From DASRDB01 sp035652815 (GTDB lineage Bacteria > Chloroflexota > Ktedonobacteria > Ktedonobacterales > Ktedonobacteraceae), in the NCBI GenBank assembly GCA_035652815.1, contig DASRDB010000022.1, positions 434,001 through 498,000 on the forward strand: 64,000 nt of DNA, given 5' to 3'. The translations under genes were made by a program, and so were the position numbers. The notes under the pieces were generated by a model that was not told the DNA's origin, ran no database searches, and saw only the letters and a list, made by a program, of their open reading frames with translations. Positions 50,739 to 59,186 of this stretch are shown here, piece after piece. Positions within the stretch are counted from its first letter, which is position 1; each line of letters begins with the position of its first letter.

Positions 50739-52772
50739 ATGACTGTTACCAGTGAGGCCCAGGAAACAATGGATGCAACTCCTGGCGACCTTTATGCATA
50801 CCTTATTGGTTTAATCAAGCAAGCTGCCGCTAAATATGTGGAGCAGGAACAGATTGAGGCGAATGTTGAGCAATTGCCCATTAACCTGGATTTTTCGGCA
50901 CAGGCCAGCTTTGGCGATTACTCCGTCCCTTTGATGTCCTGGGCAGGTAAAAATAGATTAGGCCGCCCGCCAATGACTATCGCCGAGAATATGGCGAATA
51001 TATTGCACGAGATGGATGCTCCTACGATAGCCGAAATTACGGTGACGAAGCCGGGCTATCTCAATTTTCGCCTGAACAGGCCTGCTGCCGGGCGCAATAT
51101 TATGGAGCGCGTGCTTGAGGAGGGAGCCGATTTCGGCCAGAACGTCGTGGGCGCGGCAACCAAAGTGGTGATCGAGCATACCAATATCAACAGCAATAAG
51201 GCCGCGCACGTGGGCCACTTGCGCAATGCCTGCCTGGGCGACACGTTGGTACGCATGTTGCGTTCGCAAGCCTATCACGTCGAGGCGGAAAACTACATTG
51301 ACGATACAGGCGTGCAGGTTGCCGATGTGGTAGTCGGCTTTGAACTGCTGCAACAGGGCCTGTTGGAACTGCCCGAAGGCAATGATAGGCTCCCCGGCGA
51401 ATCGTTCGATTACTACTGTTCGCGCATCTATGTCGCGGTTGGCAAGGCATACGACGAGCAGCCGGAACTGGTAGAGCGCCGCAGGCAGGTCTTGCGCGCA
51501 GTCGAACATGGCGAGCAGCCCTACACCGACATGGCCGCCGACCTTTCGCGCAAAATTGTGCAGGCCCATCTCGCTACGATGGCCCGGCTCAACATTTCAT
51601 ATGATCTGCTGACCTGGGAATCAGCTATTCTTGCTGCTGGCCTCTGGCAGCGCACCTTTGAAATGCTGCGCGACCGGGGCCTTTTAGAGAAGCCGGAGAC
51701 AGGAAAGCTGGCAGGCTGCTGGATTCTGCCTTTCGGCGATGGCGAGACACAATCTGAAGAGGGCGAGCATACCAGCGACAAGGTGCTGGTCAAGAGTGAT
51801 GGCACTGCAACCTATACCGGCAAGGACATTGCCTACCAGCTCTGGAAATTTGGCCTTGCCGACAATCTGGATGTGCATTTCCACTTTGTTCCCTGGGGTG
51901 TTCAGCACGATGGCCGCCTGCTCTGGTCGATGCGCCCGGCCCAGGATACCGCGAATAACCTGGAAGAGGGCGACCCGAAACGCTTTGGACACGCGAAGCG
52001 GGTCATTAACGTGATCGATGTGCGCCAGTCATATCCACAGCAGGTCGTGTACGAGAGCCTGCGCAGATTGGGATACACGGAGCAGGCCGATGCTTCGACG
52101 CATTATTCTTATGAGGTGGTCACACTCTCGGCCTCGACTGCTGCCAGCCTGGGCGTTGATACCTCTGATGGCCGCGAGTTCTACCCTATGTCCGGGCGCA
52201 AAGGCATCGAGGTGAAGGCCGACGACCTGATTAATAACGCGATGGAGCGGATGCGGGTCGCCAAGCCAGACCTGTCAGATGAAACGGCTGCTATCCTGGC
52301 GGCATCAGCCATTCGCTACTTTATGATTAAGTACAACCAGCAGCAGATCATTGCTCTGGATATGGACGAGGCTCTGCGCGCCACCGGTGATACAGGCGTC
52401 TACCTGCAATACGCCTATGCGCGCGCGAACAGCATTCTGCGCAAGCTGGAAGACTCCGGTTATGAGATTCCCGAGACGCTGGAGAGCCTGCCTGAGCAGC
52501 TAGAGCAGAGCGAATGGGAACTGTTGCGGCACATCGATTCATATCCGCGTGTGCTGGCTGAGGCATCGCAACAGCTTGCTCCTAACCAGTTAGCAGCCTA
52601 TGTCTACGATCTCGCCTCGCATTTCAGCGACTTCTACGAGCATACGCCGCCCGTAGTGCGCGAGGCCAACCCGGAAGTCAAGGCTTTCCGCGCTCAACTG
52701 GTACGCACCACCATCCAGGTGATGGCGAATGCTCTGCACGTGATGGGGTTTGTGCCATTGGAACGCATCTAA
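50739..52772 (+). CDS. argS: Arginyl-tRNA synthetase
   Basis: 677 residues, class I enzyme. KVVIEHTNINSNKAAHVGHL and RNACLGDTLVRML (about 148-180) give the HIGH-type motif as HVGH, and YPMSGRKGIEVKADDLI (about 487-503) is the KMSKS-equivalent region, which is degenerate in many ArgRS. The first 100 residues form the tRNA D-loop recognition domain, and the DALR-type anticodon-binding domain closes the C-terminus (VYLQYAYARANSILRKL onward). It is longer than E. coli ArgS (577) because of an insertion in the catalytic domain around 200-330. It charges tRNA-Arg, the ligand sensed by the T-box 11 kb upstream. GGAGGG precedes ATG. Confidence 0.95.
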   Translation: MTVTSEAQETMDATPGDLYAYLIGLIKQAAAKYVEQEQIEANVEQLPINLDFSAQASFGDYSVPLMSWAGKNRLGRPPMTIAENMANILHEMDAPTIAEITVTKPGYLNFRLNRPAAGRNIMERVLEEGADFGQNVVGAATKVVIEHTNINSNKAAHVGHLRNACLGDTLVRMLRSQAYHVEAENYIDDTGVQVADVVVGFELLQQGLLELPEGNDRLPGESFDYYCSRIYVAVGKAYDEQPELVERRRQVLRAVEHGEQPYTDMAADLSRKIVQAHLATMARLNISYDLLTWESAILAAGLWQRTFEMLRDRGLLEKPETGKLAGCWILPFGDGETQSEEGEHTSDKVLVKSDGTATYTGKDIAYQLWKFGLADNLDVHFHFVPWGVQHDGRLLWSMRPAQDTANNLEEGDPKRFGHAKRVINVIDVRQSYPQQVVYESLRRLGYTEQADASTHYSYEVVTLSASTAASLGVDTSDGREFYPMSGRKGIEVKADDLINNAMERMRVAKPDLSDETAAILAASAIRYFMIKYNQQQIIALDMDEALRATGDTGVYLQYAYARANSILRKLEDSGYEIPETLESLPEQLEQSEWELLRHIDSYPRVLAEASQQLAPNQLAAYVYDLASHFSDFYEHTPPVVREANPEVKAFRAQLVRTTIQVMANALHVMGFVPLERI

Positions 52773-52788
52773 CGAAAAGAGCTTGAGG

Positions 52789-52818
52789 GATGGGCGCGAA
52801 CATTTGCGCCCATCTTTT
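52789..52818. terminator. Terminator after argS
   Basis: GATGGGCGC / GCGCCCATC (52789-52797, 52806-52814), 8-nt loop, then TTTT. It closes the argS transcript; the VOC gene converges from the other side. Confidence 0.8.
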
Positions 52819-52830
52819 ATATATTATCTA

Positions 52831-53253
52831 TTACGCTCTTTTGTCTCCCTTGAAAATCCATTGAACCCCATATTTATCGTAAAACTGTCCATAGGTTCCA
52901 AATGGCATATCATGCAATTCTTGAAACCTTGCCTTTTCTGCTCCCTCTGCCAGCCTGTCAAATACTGCTTTCAGCTCTTCATATGTGCCACCAATAACAA
53001 AGATGGCGTATGTATTGCCTTGTTTTGGTTCAAAAGCAGGAGAAGCCATCCAGTCCGTCGCAGAAAATTCAATCCCACCGCTTTTGAGATAGGCATTGAT
53101 AATCCGGTTGTGCTTCTCTGGCGGGAACTGGTCTTTCATAGGAGTATCGCCAAGCCTTGTCAGCCTTAACTCTCCACCAAGGCACTGGTGGTAAAAGGTC
53201 ATAGCCTCTGCACAGTTGCCGTCAAATAACAGAAATGGCGTACACTGTAACAT
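52831..53253 (-). CDS. PhnB-like VOC family protein
   Basis: 140 residues. It starts CTPFLLFDGNCAEAMTFYHQ and ends YDKYGVQWIFKGDKRA; between lie DWMASPAFEPKQGNTYAIFV and VFDRLAEGAEKARFQELH, matching the PhnB/3-demethylubiquinone methyltransferase-like branch of the VOC superfamily. Members are small dimers with an unclear role. No metal His set is obvious besides the C-terminal WIF strand. The ATG at 53253 is followed downstream by the argS terminator on the convergent side; upstream lies the family B repeat. Confidence 0.85.
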   Translation of the reverse strand: MLQCTPFLLFDGNCAEAMTFYHQCLGGELRLTRLGDTPMKDQFPPEKHNRIINAYLKSGGIEFSATDWMASPAFEPKQGNTYAIFVIGGTYEELKAVFDRLAEGAEKARFQELHDMPFGTYGQFYDKYGVQWIFKGDKRA

Positions 53254-53307
53254 GTCTTTTCACCTCTTTGCTGAACTATGCCACGCCATTATCGACCCGC
53301 CTCCAGA

Positions 53308-53394
53308 TGTCATCCTGAGCGCAGCGAAGGATCTCTGGCCTTGACGCGCGACCCGCATGCTCGCGCGAGATCCTTCGCTGCGCTCAGGATGACA
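53308..53394. repeat. Inverted-repeat element, family B (copy 1)
   Basis: Two 27-nt arms (53308-53334 and 53368-53394) in perfect inverse orientation, core TCCTGAGCGCAGCGAAGGA, 33-nt centre. Each arm can also fold on itself through ATCCT / AGGAT. A second copy lies at 61356-61441 with two compensating base changes. Confidence 0.85.
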
Positions 53395-53480
53395 GGCCAG
53401 AGGGTCTTTTTCATGGCATACTCTTGCTCTTTTTTTCCCTAATGAAGAAGATGTAGTAAAGTGCAAGATACTACATTTCA

Positions 53481-55718
53481 TCAGGAAACTTCGTCTAGCG
53501 TGTTTTGCAGAGCAGCAAGTGCCTGGGCAGCCGCAATCTGCGCCGCCGCTTTTTTTGTCGTTTCTGTGCCGTGTCCTTCGATAGTTTTGCCGTCAAGCGT
53601 CGTCACTATGCATAGGCAGGTGAATTTTGGCGCGTGTGGCTGGCCTTCTTGCTCGTAGGTAAAGGTTGCGCTGCGAATCTCGTTTCTTTGCGCCATTTGA
53701 TGTAAGGTGGTAACGGCCTGGTTATTGGTAGGCTGCTCGGCTTGCTTCGCCGTTATCTCTGGAAGAAGTTGGAGCAGGCGATAGGCAGCCGCCTGCTCTG
53801 CCTGCACCTTCGTTCGTCCTCTTCCTTGCGCTGTATAGGGTTGGCCATTGACCTTGATGACAGCTTCCACTGTAAAGGCGGGAGTATGTGATGATCCCGT
53901 TCTGCTTATGATACGATAGTCCGGGTATTTCCAACGGTTAACTTGAGCGATATGTTGTAGTTCGCCTTTGGCATTGATTGAAACGGTCAGGTCAGGCGGT
54001 TCATCCTCGCTTAGATCGGAAGCATCTGTCACTTGAGAAGCGTTGTCCTGTGAGTCTGGTAAGGCCAGTGGAACGCCTGCTATTTGCGCGAGTAGTTCGG
54101 CGCTCGCGAGCTGTTTAGCGCGGTCTTTTTGTGGAGCGTGGCGCACCGAGGAGCTGTATACTTTTCCATCGACCAGCACCCATGCCTGGGCCTGGAAGGT
54201 TTGTTGCATGCCTGACCAGATGGGTGAAATTCTCCAGTCGGGTTCGCTCCAACCAAACGATTGCTTTCCCATCATCAGCATGCTCACCGCGTGATGTGGG
54301 TGTTCCTGTAGCCATGTCAGAAGATCGCGCTTGACCCGTTCCCAGACCTCACCTTTCTGAGGGTAGCGGAACACAAGCGTAAACAGATCATGAGCCTGAA
54401 CCCGATCTTCGGAAAGCCTTGTCAAAAGTTCCTGCTCAAGCTCGGGTTGCAGAACATGAGTTTCGGCAGCCATACGCAGCATGCTGTGAAAGTGCCTTGC
54501 ATCAAGTTGCTCCAGAGGACGCGGATTCTGCTCTTTCTTTGCTTCCTCGATCATCTGGCGAAGCTGGTTGTCGTAGACCGCGAGAAAATGCGCCTGTTTG
54601 GCCTCTTTGTTGCGCTTCTCAACGGCATTAACGTGTTCCGCGATAGCTTCCAGAACTGCTTTTGTGTAGGGAAGCTTTTCCCCTTTTAAGATGGCGCTCA
54701 GGATGCGCTGGTTCACGAGATCGGGATAGCGGCGCAGGGGCGAAGTCATATGAGTATAGGCGGGCAGGTTCAACGCAAAATGGCCAGCGATAGTTGGAGC
54801 GTACTGGGCACGTTCCATCACCAGATTAACCGTTGCCTGTATTCGCTCAGGAGTGATCTCTTCGGGATGCGATACTGCCGTCTCTAACATCTCAAGCAGC
54901 TTTGCGCGTTCTGGTGCAATCGCTTTTGCCACGTGATTGCGGTACAGCGCCAGAACTCCCTTATCGGCCAGGAAGTGCGCGAAGACCTGATTCGCCAGGA
55001 TCATGTATTCCTGAATGAGAATGTGCGCTTTATGACGCTCACCTTGACTCAGTGAAACCAGGTTGCCTTCTTCGTTCGTGGCCCAGCCTGCTTGTAGATC
55101 ATAGAGCGCCAATGCACCTCGCGCCCTGCGCTTTTGAAAGAATCGTTGTGCCAGTCCATAGGCATCGCGCACCATTTCCGTGAGTTCATTGTGTGGGTGT
55201 TCAATAGCATGATCGGCGCTTTCATAGGTGAAGCGTTTGATGCTGGTAAGCGTTGTGTGCCGGATAGATGGCTCGCCCATCCGCAATTTTGCATCAAACG
55301 GCAGCGTAAGCGTAAGAGTTGGACGTGGCTGTCCTTCCAGCAGGCTCAAACTTGCTTCTGATAAGGAACGGGGCAGCATAGGCGCGTTGTCTTCCGCAAA
55401 ATAGCGCGTAAACGATCTCTGTAAGGCCTCTTTATCTAACGTAGGTGTCAGCTCTGGCGTAAGAAGCGATCCAACATCAGCGATACTGATATCAAGCTGG
55501 TAGCCGCCGTCCGGTCTGCGCTCCAACCACAGCGCATCATCCAGGTCTTTCGAGGTGGGGCCATCAATAGTGAAACCCTGCACCACTGGTCGCTCTGAAA
55601 TAACCTCAGCCAGCCGTTCCAGTACTGTCTTGCTTTCCTGAAGCGCCGCTTTGGAGAAACTTCTCGGTCGCCGTTCCTGCTGGTCTTCCAAATCTTGCTG
55701 CCGTACTCGCATATCCAT
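53481..55718 (-). CDS. RNB-family 3'-5' exoribonuclease with three C-terminal dsRBD-like segments
   Basis: 745 residues. The RNB domain (about 30-430) has the active-site Asp cluster in FTIDGPTSKDLDDALWLE (about 48-65), with YTHMTSPLRRYPDLVNQRIL (about 335-354) as the second conserved block. It lacks the N-terminal cold-shock domains and the C-terminal S1 domain of RNase R and RNase II. Instead the C-terminus has three dsRBD-like segments (about 498-550, 594-651 and 671-745), each ending in a KxxAxxxAAxxLL-type helix, e.g. TKVQAEQAAAYRLLQLL and TKKAAAQIAAAQALAAL. It probably degrades structured RNA. Start ATG at 55718; ATG at 55712 is also possible. Followed upstream by the methyltransferase gene, 100 nt away. 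Confidence 0.85.
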   Translation of the reverse strand: MDMRVRQQDLEDQQERRPRSFSKAALQESKTVLERLAEVISERPVVQGFTIDGPTSKDLDDALWLERRPDGGYQLDISIADVGSLLTPELTPTLDKEALQRSFTRYFAEDNAPMLPRSLSEASLSLLEGQPRPTLTLTLPFDAKLRMGEPSIRHTTLTSIKRFTYESADHAIEHPHNELTEMVRDAYGLAQRFFQKRRARGALALYDLQAGWATNEEGNLVSLSQGERHKAHILIQEYMILANQVFAHFLADKGVLALYRNHVAKAIAPERAKLLEMLETAVSHPEEITPERIQATVNLVMERAQYAPTIAGHFALNLPAYTHMTSPLRRYPDLVNQRILSAILKGEKLPYTKAVLEAIAEHVNAVEKRNKEAKQAHFLAVYDNQLRQMIEEAKKEQNPRPLEQLDARHFHSMLRMAAETHVLQPELEQELLTRLSEDRVQAHDLFTLVFRYPQKGEVWERVKRDLLTWLQEHPHHAVSMLMMGKQSFGWSEPDWRISPIWSGMQQTFQAQAWVLVDGKVYSSSVRHAPQKDRAKQLASAELLAQIAGVPLALPDSQDNASQVTDASDLSEDEPPDLTVSINAKGELQHIAQVNRWKYPDYRIISRTGSSHTPAFTVEAVIKVNGQPYTAQGRGRTKVQAEQAAAYRLLQLLPEITAKQAEQPTNNQAVTTLHQMAQRNEIRSATFTYEQEGQPHAPKFTCLCIVTTLDGKTIEGHGTETTKKAAAQIAAAQALAALQNTLDEVS

Positions 55719-55818
55719 CCTGCGCGTTCTATCCTTCGATAGGGCAAGTATAGCAAATGGGGGATGGCAAGGCAAGCGGAAAATGATTTGTTATCCTGGC
55801 TTATACGAGCCATAACGC

Positions 55819-56793
55819 TTAATCCATTTCCACAATAAGCATCCCTCCCGCCACGTCTTCGCACCAATAACGGCCTCTATCTGGCATATGTTGAACACAC
55901 CACTTTCCCCAGAAATTTAGCTTCTCAGGGGTAAATAATTGGCGATGACCGTAAACTTCTGTTGCCTCTTGTTCGTATGGTACAGCTATGATTAAACGAT
56001 GGCGTGTTACTTGAAGCAGATGCTTTAATGCTTGCGGAAGTTGATCTTCGGTTAAGTGTTCAAGCACATGTATTACAGTTGTGGTATCGAAGCGGCCAAT
56101 TGTAGGAAAGGTAGGAGCTAACACATCTTGCAAAATGAAATTGATGGGATGTGAACTAACTGCATGCGCAAGTGTTGAAGAAAGTGTAATTGCATCAGGG
56201 TTATTATCGCAGGCAAGAGCGGATAGTTCAAGCTTGTATTCGGTTAAGAGTATGGGTAAGAAGCCGAAGCTAGAGCCGACGTCTAAAAAGCTCTCACCTA
56301 CAAGTAGTTCGGCGATTCGATGATAGATGGTTGCGAATGGGATGATATAGGAATTTTCTGGAAGTTTAGGTACGGGTAAATTCATATAGATGCGCAGTTT
56401 TTCGAGGGTATTTATGCAGAAGCGCAGCCAGATAGTCGGTTGATGACGAGGCGACGAAAATGTAGAGGCAAGTATACCAAATAGTATGGCTCCAAAGATA
56501 CGTTCTGATGTTATAAATCCCAATGGCCCCAATTCGTGTTCAATCAGGCAGATAAGATCAGCATCAATCGTTTCCTGGGTAAAGGTATGTAAAAGTACTA
56601 TTTCATCAGAGCAAGGTTTTTTAGCAGCAACGAAATGAGGCGTTTTCTGTACGTGATAGTTTTTAACCTCAAGTTTGCCGACCTGTTTTTCAACAGCACC
56701 AGTATCTACCAGTGCAAGTACAAGGAAATTGCCAATTCTTACACCTTCACGTTTAAGCGGTTTTTGTGTTTTGGCAGAATGAGCCAGTTCCAA
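55819..56793 (-). CDS. SAM-dependent methyltransferase, MftM-like
   Basis: 324 residues. The SAM fold is in the C-terminal half: SFLDVGSSFGFLPILLTEYK (motif I, about 167-186), ALACDNNPDAITLSS and TTTVIHVLEHLTEDQLPQAL (motif IV region). It ends with IIAVPYEQEATEVYGHRQLF and a Gly-Gly segment. The N-terminal 160 residues are a variable helical region. From memory, the VPYE...YGH ending and layout resemble the mycofactocin oligosaccharide methyltransferase MftM; confidence in this identification is moderate. The start is TTG with AAGGGA 7 nt upstream, 26 nt after the preceding gene. Confidence 0.7.
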   Translation of the reverse strand: MELAHSAKTQKPLKREGVRIGNFLVLALVDTGAVEKQVGKLEVKNYHVQKTPHFVAAKKPCSDEIVLLHTFTQETIDADLICLIEHELGPLGFITSERIFGAILFGILASTFSSPRHQPTIWLRFCINTLEKLRIYMNLPVPKLPENSYIIPFATIYHRIAELLVGESFLDVGSSFGFLPILLTEYKLELSALACDNNPDAITLSSTLAHAVSSHPINFILQDVLAPTFPTIGRFDTTTVIHVLEHLTEDQLPQALKHLLQVTRHRLIIAVPYEQEATEVYGHRQLFTPEKLNFWGKWCVQHMPDRGRYWCEDVAGGMLIVEMD

Positions 56794-56818
56794 ATTATTT
56801 TCCCTTTCTTTGCTTAGT

Positions 56819-58294
56819 TTACTTAAGGCCCAATTCTACTTGAGACCTCTTAAAGAACATATTGCTACGTTGATTATGAGGAAAGTACTTTATCAAGTCT
56901 TCATGCAAGAACTGAGTAAAGTTTTGGATAAGTTGCACTGATTGGCTGGATTGAACGACGGGCAGTACTTTTTCAGCAACGGCTAATGCCTCTTCAAGGC
57001 GTTTTTGGCGTATTAAACCGCTTGCAAGTGGCAAGGCCGTAGAGGCATAACGCAATCTCCAGGAAATTGGTAAGCCTTCAAGAGCTTTTTGAAGTTCATT
57101 GATCGCATCTTCGTGTTTACCTGGCTTCAATGCACAAATTCCTGCATATTGATGCCAGCTCAGGTGATCAAATTCTTCATGTAACCCTGGAAAATGATCG
57201 AGTAACTTTTCGGATGCCTGAAGTTTGGTATGAGCTTCTTTTGTGTTGCCTATAATTGCTGCATTTTCAGCACAAAAAGCTAGTAGACGCGCAGTTAAAC
57301 GAAAATTCTCGGTAGCAGGTTCTTGAGAAGCCAATTTACAAGCTATCTCCGCAACATGGGTTGCCCTTGTATAATTGCCTTGTGCTTTCAAAATATATGC
57401 CTGCCAGCTTCTATTCTGCGCAATGTCCCAATTAGTATCAGCGTCTAAAGCGATGAAGTAAGCTCGTTCAAGAACTTTATAAGCATCTTTATAAGACCCT
57501 TGAAAATAAAGAGTAGCACCTATCAGGCGATATACTGCTGAGTAGAACATGGAAAGAGTTTCGGCGGGAAGTAAGTAGTGACTTTGTTTGACTAGCTGAA
57601 GAATTGCCTGACTTATAGCAAGCATTTGAGAGTTTCCTATAGTATGGAACAGCTTCCATCCCTCTCCAATACTCTTGCCAAGCGCCTCAGTGAGTTGTAG
57701 TTTCTCCTCTTCAGAAATGCGGTTTTCTTCTGGTAGGACAATCCCGCTTGTAACGGCGGCTGCGCCCAGTTGTAATAACTTACGGCGTGAAATCTGAGGC
57801 AGTTCTTGCGTTGACTGCAATACTACGCGCAGGGCCTCAAGTATGCTTTCAAGCGACCAGCCTGCTTCAAAGAGATGGCTGAGATGATTGGCGCTGAGTG
57901 CGAGCCATGCACCTTGATAGTTTCCCATCACTAGATCAGGCATTTCGCTTAACAGGTCAATTGCTTCTGTAGAGGTAGGTTGGGCCGAATGCGTTTCTCT
58001 CTGGCGTTGAATAGTGAAAGGCGTACTCTGTGAACATAAGGAAACAGACGCTTTGGCTTGAACTTCCTGTTCATCAATCGGTTGCTTCCAGCCCCGTTCA
58101 AACAAACCTAACTCTTGTGACGTTTTGCCAAAATATGCACACAGCAGCCGACGCGATTTGGCATTGATAGGAAAGCCCTGCTCGGCCCGGCGAATAGTAG
58201 ACAAGCCTAGCTTCGTTGCTTCCGCCAGTTCTTCTTGCGTCAGATCATGTTGGAGACGAGCCAGGCGTAAGGGATGGACCTTCAGCTCACTCAT
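56819..58294 (-). CDS. XRE-type HTH regulator with tetratricopeptide-like domain
   Basis: 491 residues. The N-terminal HTH (about 7-60) reads RLARLQHDLTQEELAEATKL and GLSTIRRAEQGFPINAKSRR, a Cro/C1-type fold. After a linker (about 65-145), the long C-terminal region is alpha-helical with TPR-like blocks such as YKDAYKVLERAYFIALDADT and AYILKAQGNYTRATHVAEIA, common in Ktedonobacter and actinobacterial regulators. It probably senses a peptide or small protein. The ATG at 58294 is preferred; GTG at 58297 is 7 nt behind GGAGG and is equally possible. It is divergent from the two small genes at 58.5-59.2 kb. Confidence 0.8.
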   Translation of the reverse strand: MSELKVHPLRLARLQHDLTQEELAEATKLGLSTIRRAEQGFPINAKSRRLLCAYFGKTSQELGLFERGWKQPIDEQEVQAKASVSLCSQSTPFTIQRQRETHSAQPTSTEAIDLLSEMPDLVMGNYQGAWLALSANHLSHLFEAGWSLESILEALRVVLQSTQELPQISRRKLLQLGAAAVTSGIVLPEENRISEEEKLQLTEALGKSIGEGWKLFHTIGNSQMLAISQAILQLVKQSHYLLPAETLSMFYSAVYRLIGATLYFQGSYKDAYKVLERAYFIALDADTNWDIAQNRSWQAYILKAQGNYTRATHVAEIACKLASQEPATENFRLTARLLAFCAENAAIIGNTKEAHTKLQASEKLLDHFPGLHEEFDHLSWHQYAGICALKPGKHEDAINELQKALEGLPISWRLRYASTALPLASGLIRQKRLEEALAVAEKVLPVVQSSQSVQLIQNFTQFLHEDLIKYFPHNQRSNMFFKRSQVELGLK

Positions 58295-58508
58295 CACTGT
58301 GCTTCCTCCTCTACCCATAAGTGTATCTGGCTTCTTTTCCCTTGTCTATGCTTTTTGAGCAAGTGAACGAAAACTGAACGCTTTTGATCGCTTTTCGGGT
58401 GCTAGCTGATTTCTTTTCGTCCACATCTTTTTTGACTTTCTCCTAAACTATCCAGGTAGTTTCCTGCTAACGAGTGTGAACAGGTAGACCCAGGATAAGG
58501 AGAATTGC

Positions 58509-58790
58509 ATGGCTGAACTGTTCAAAAGCGAGGTGGCCTACTTCCGAGAGCAACAGGCGCTTCAGGAAGAAGCCGCGCAACGTGCTTTGTCCGGGCTGGC
58601 GATAGTTGCCAGTCATGAAGCAATCACTGCGCGCATGGAACGGGGCGCGGAGCGAATTTTGCGCTTAATCCAGGTGGGTAAACATCAAGAAGCTGAGGCC
58701 TTGTTGAATTCAGACATGTGGCATCGTGAGCCGTCAGATGTAATCGGTAGCGAGATGGTAGATATTCAGGAACGCGCAGAGAAGGAATAG
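58509..58790 (+). CDS. Small hypothetical protein, 93 aa
   Basis: Helical, charged and soluble; FREQQALQEEAAQRALSGLA suggests a coiled-coil-like segment, followed by ERILRLIQVGKHQEAEALLN. No recognised family. AAGGAG lies 7 nt before ATG, so expression is convincing. It is 7 nt upstream of a second small gene and divergent from the HTH/TPR regulator, suggesting a three-gene module. A toxin-antitoxin or adaptor role is possible but unsupported. Confidence 0.65.
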   Translation: MAELFKSEVAYFREQQALQEEAAQRALSGLAIVASHEAITARMERGAERILRLIQVGKHQEAEALLNSDMWHREPSDVIGSEMVDIQERAEKE

Positions 58791-58797
58791 GTGGAGC

Positions 58798-59154
58798 ATG
58801 ACGAACTACTCTGAGTCTTCTAAAAATCTGCTGTTTAGCATGAATGATCTCCAGGCCCTGCGCAGCATTATTCGCGGCTATCTTGCGCTGATGCAGCGCA
58901 CTGTTCCCGCCTCTTTTGAGCGGAGCATGCGCATTTACTGCCTTGAGGAATTGTATCGTCGTTTCTCAGGCATTCCTTCAGATGCATTAGAGGTGACTAT
59001 TCCTTTGACGGTTGCGGAAGTCAAGGCGTTGGATGAGGCAATCAAGGGGTTCGCGGGCTTCGTTCGCCAGCGTGTTCCGGCCAATAGGGAACGGAATGAG
59101 GTGATTGGCTCCCTGGAAGGGTTACGCCAGCATCTTGCAAGGATGCTGGCGTAA
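58798..59154 (+). CDS. Small protein with an internal duplication, 118 aa
   Basis: Two homologous halves: LQALRSIIRGYLALMQRTVP followed by ASFERSMRIYCLEELYRRFS (about 18-57), and VKALDEAIKGFAGFVRQRVP followed by ANRERNEVIGSLEGLRQHLA (about 74-113). The repeat unit is about 40 residues and all-helical. I do not recognise it. The ATG lies 7 nt after the stop of the 93-aa gene, with AGGTGG upstream. A 13-bp hairpin overlaps the stop codon and may end the transcript. Confidence 0.65.
   Translation: MTNYSESSKNLLFSMNDLQALRSIIRGYLALMQRTVPASFERSMRIYCLEELYRRFSGIPSDALEVTIPLTVAEVKALDEAIKGFAGFVRQRVPANRERNEVIGSLEGLRQHLARMLA
59122..59154 (+). terminator. Hairpin at the end of the 118-aa gene
   Basis: TTACGCCAGCATC / GATGCTGGCGTAA (59122-59134, 59142-59154), 7-nt loop, including the stop codon. 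No T-run, so termination is uncertain. Confidence 0.45.
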
Positions 59155-59186
59155 TCCGTGTATGCACCAGGTGGGTATCTTTTGCC

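Noticed and set aside
53308..53394. Possible CRISPR-like or IS end
   Set aside because: Only two inverse arms, no spacer array and no transposase; better explained as a dispersed repeat.
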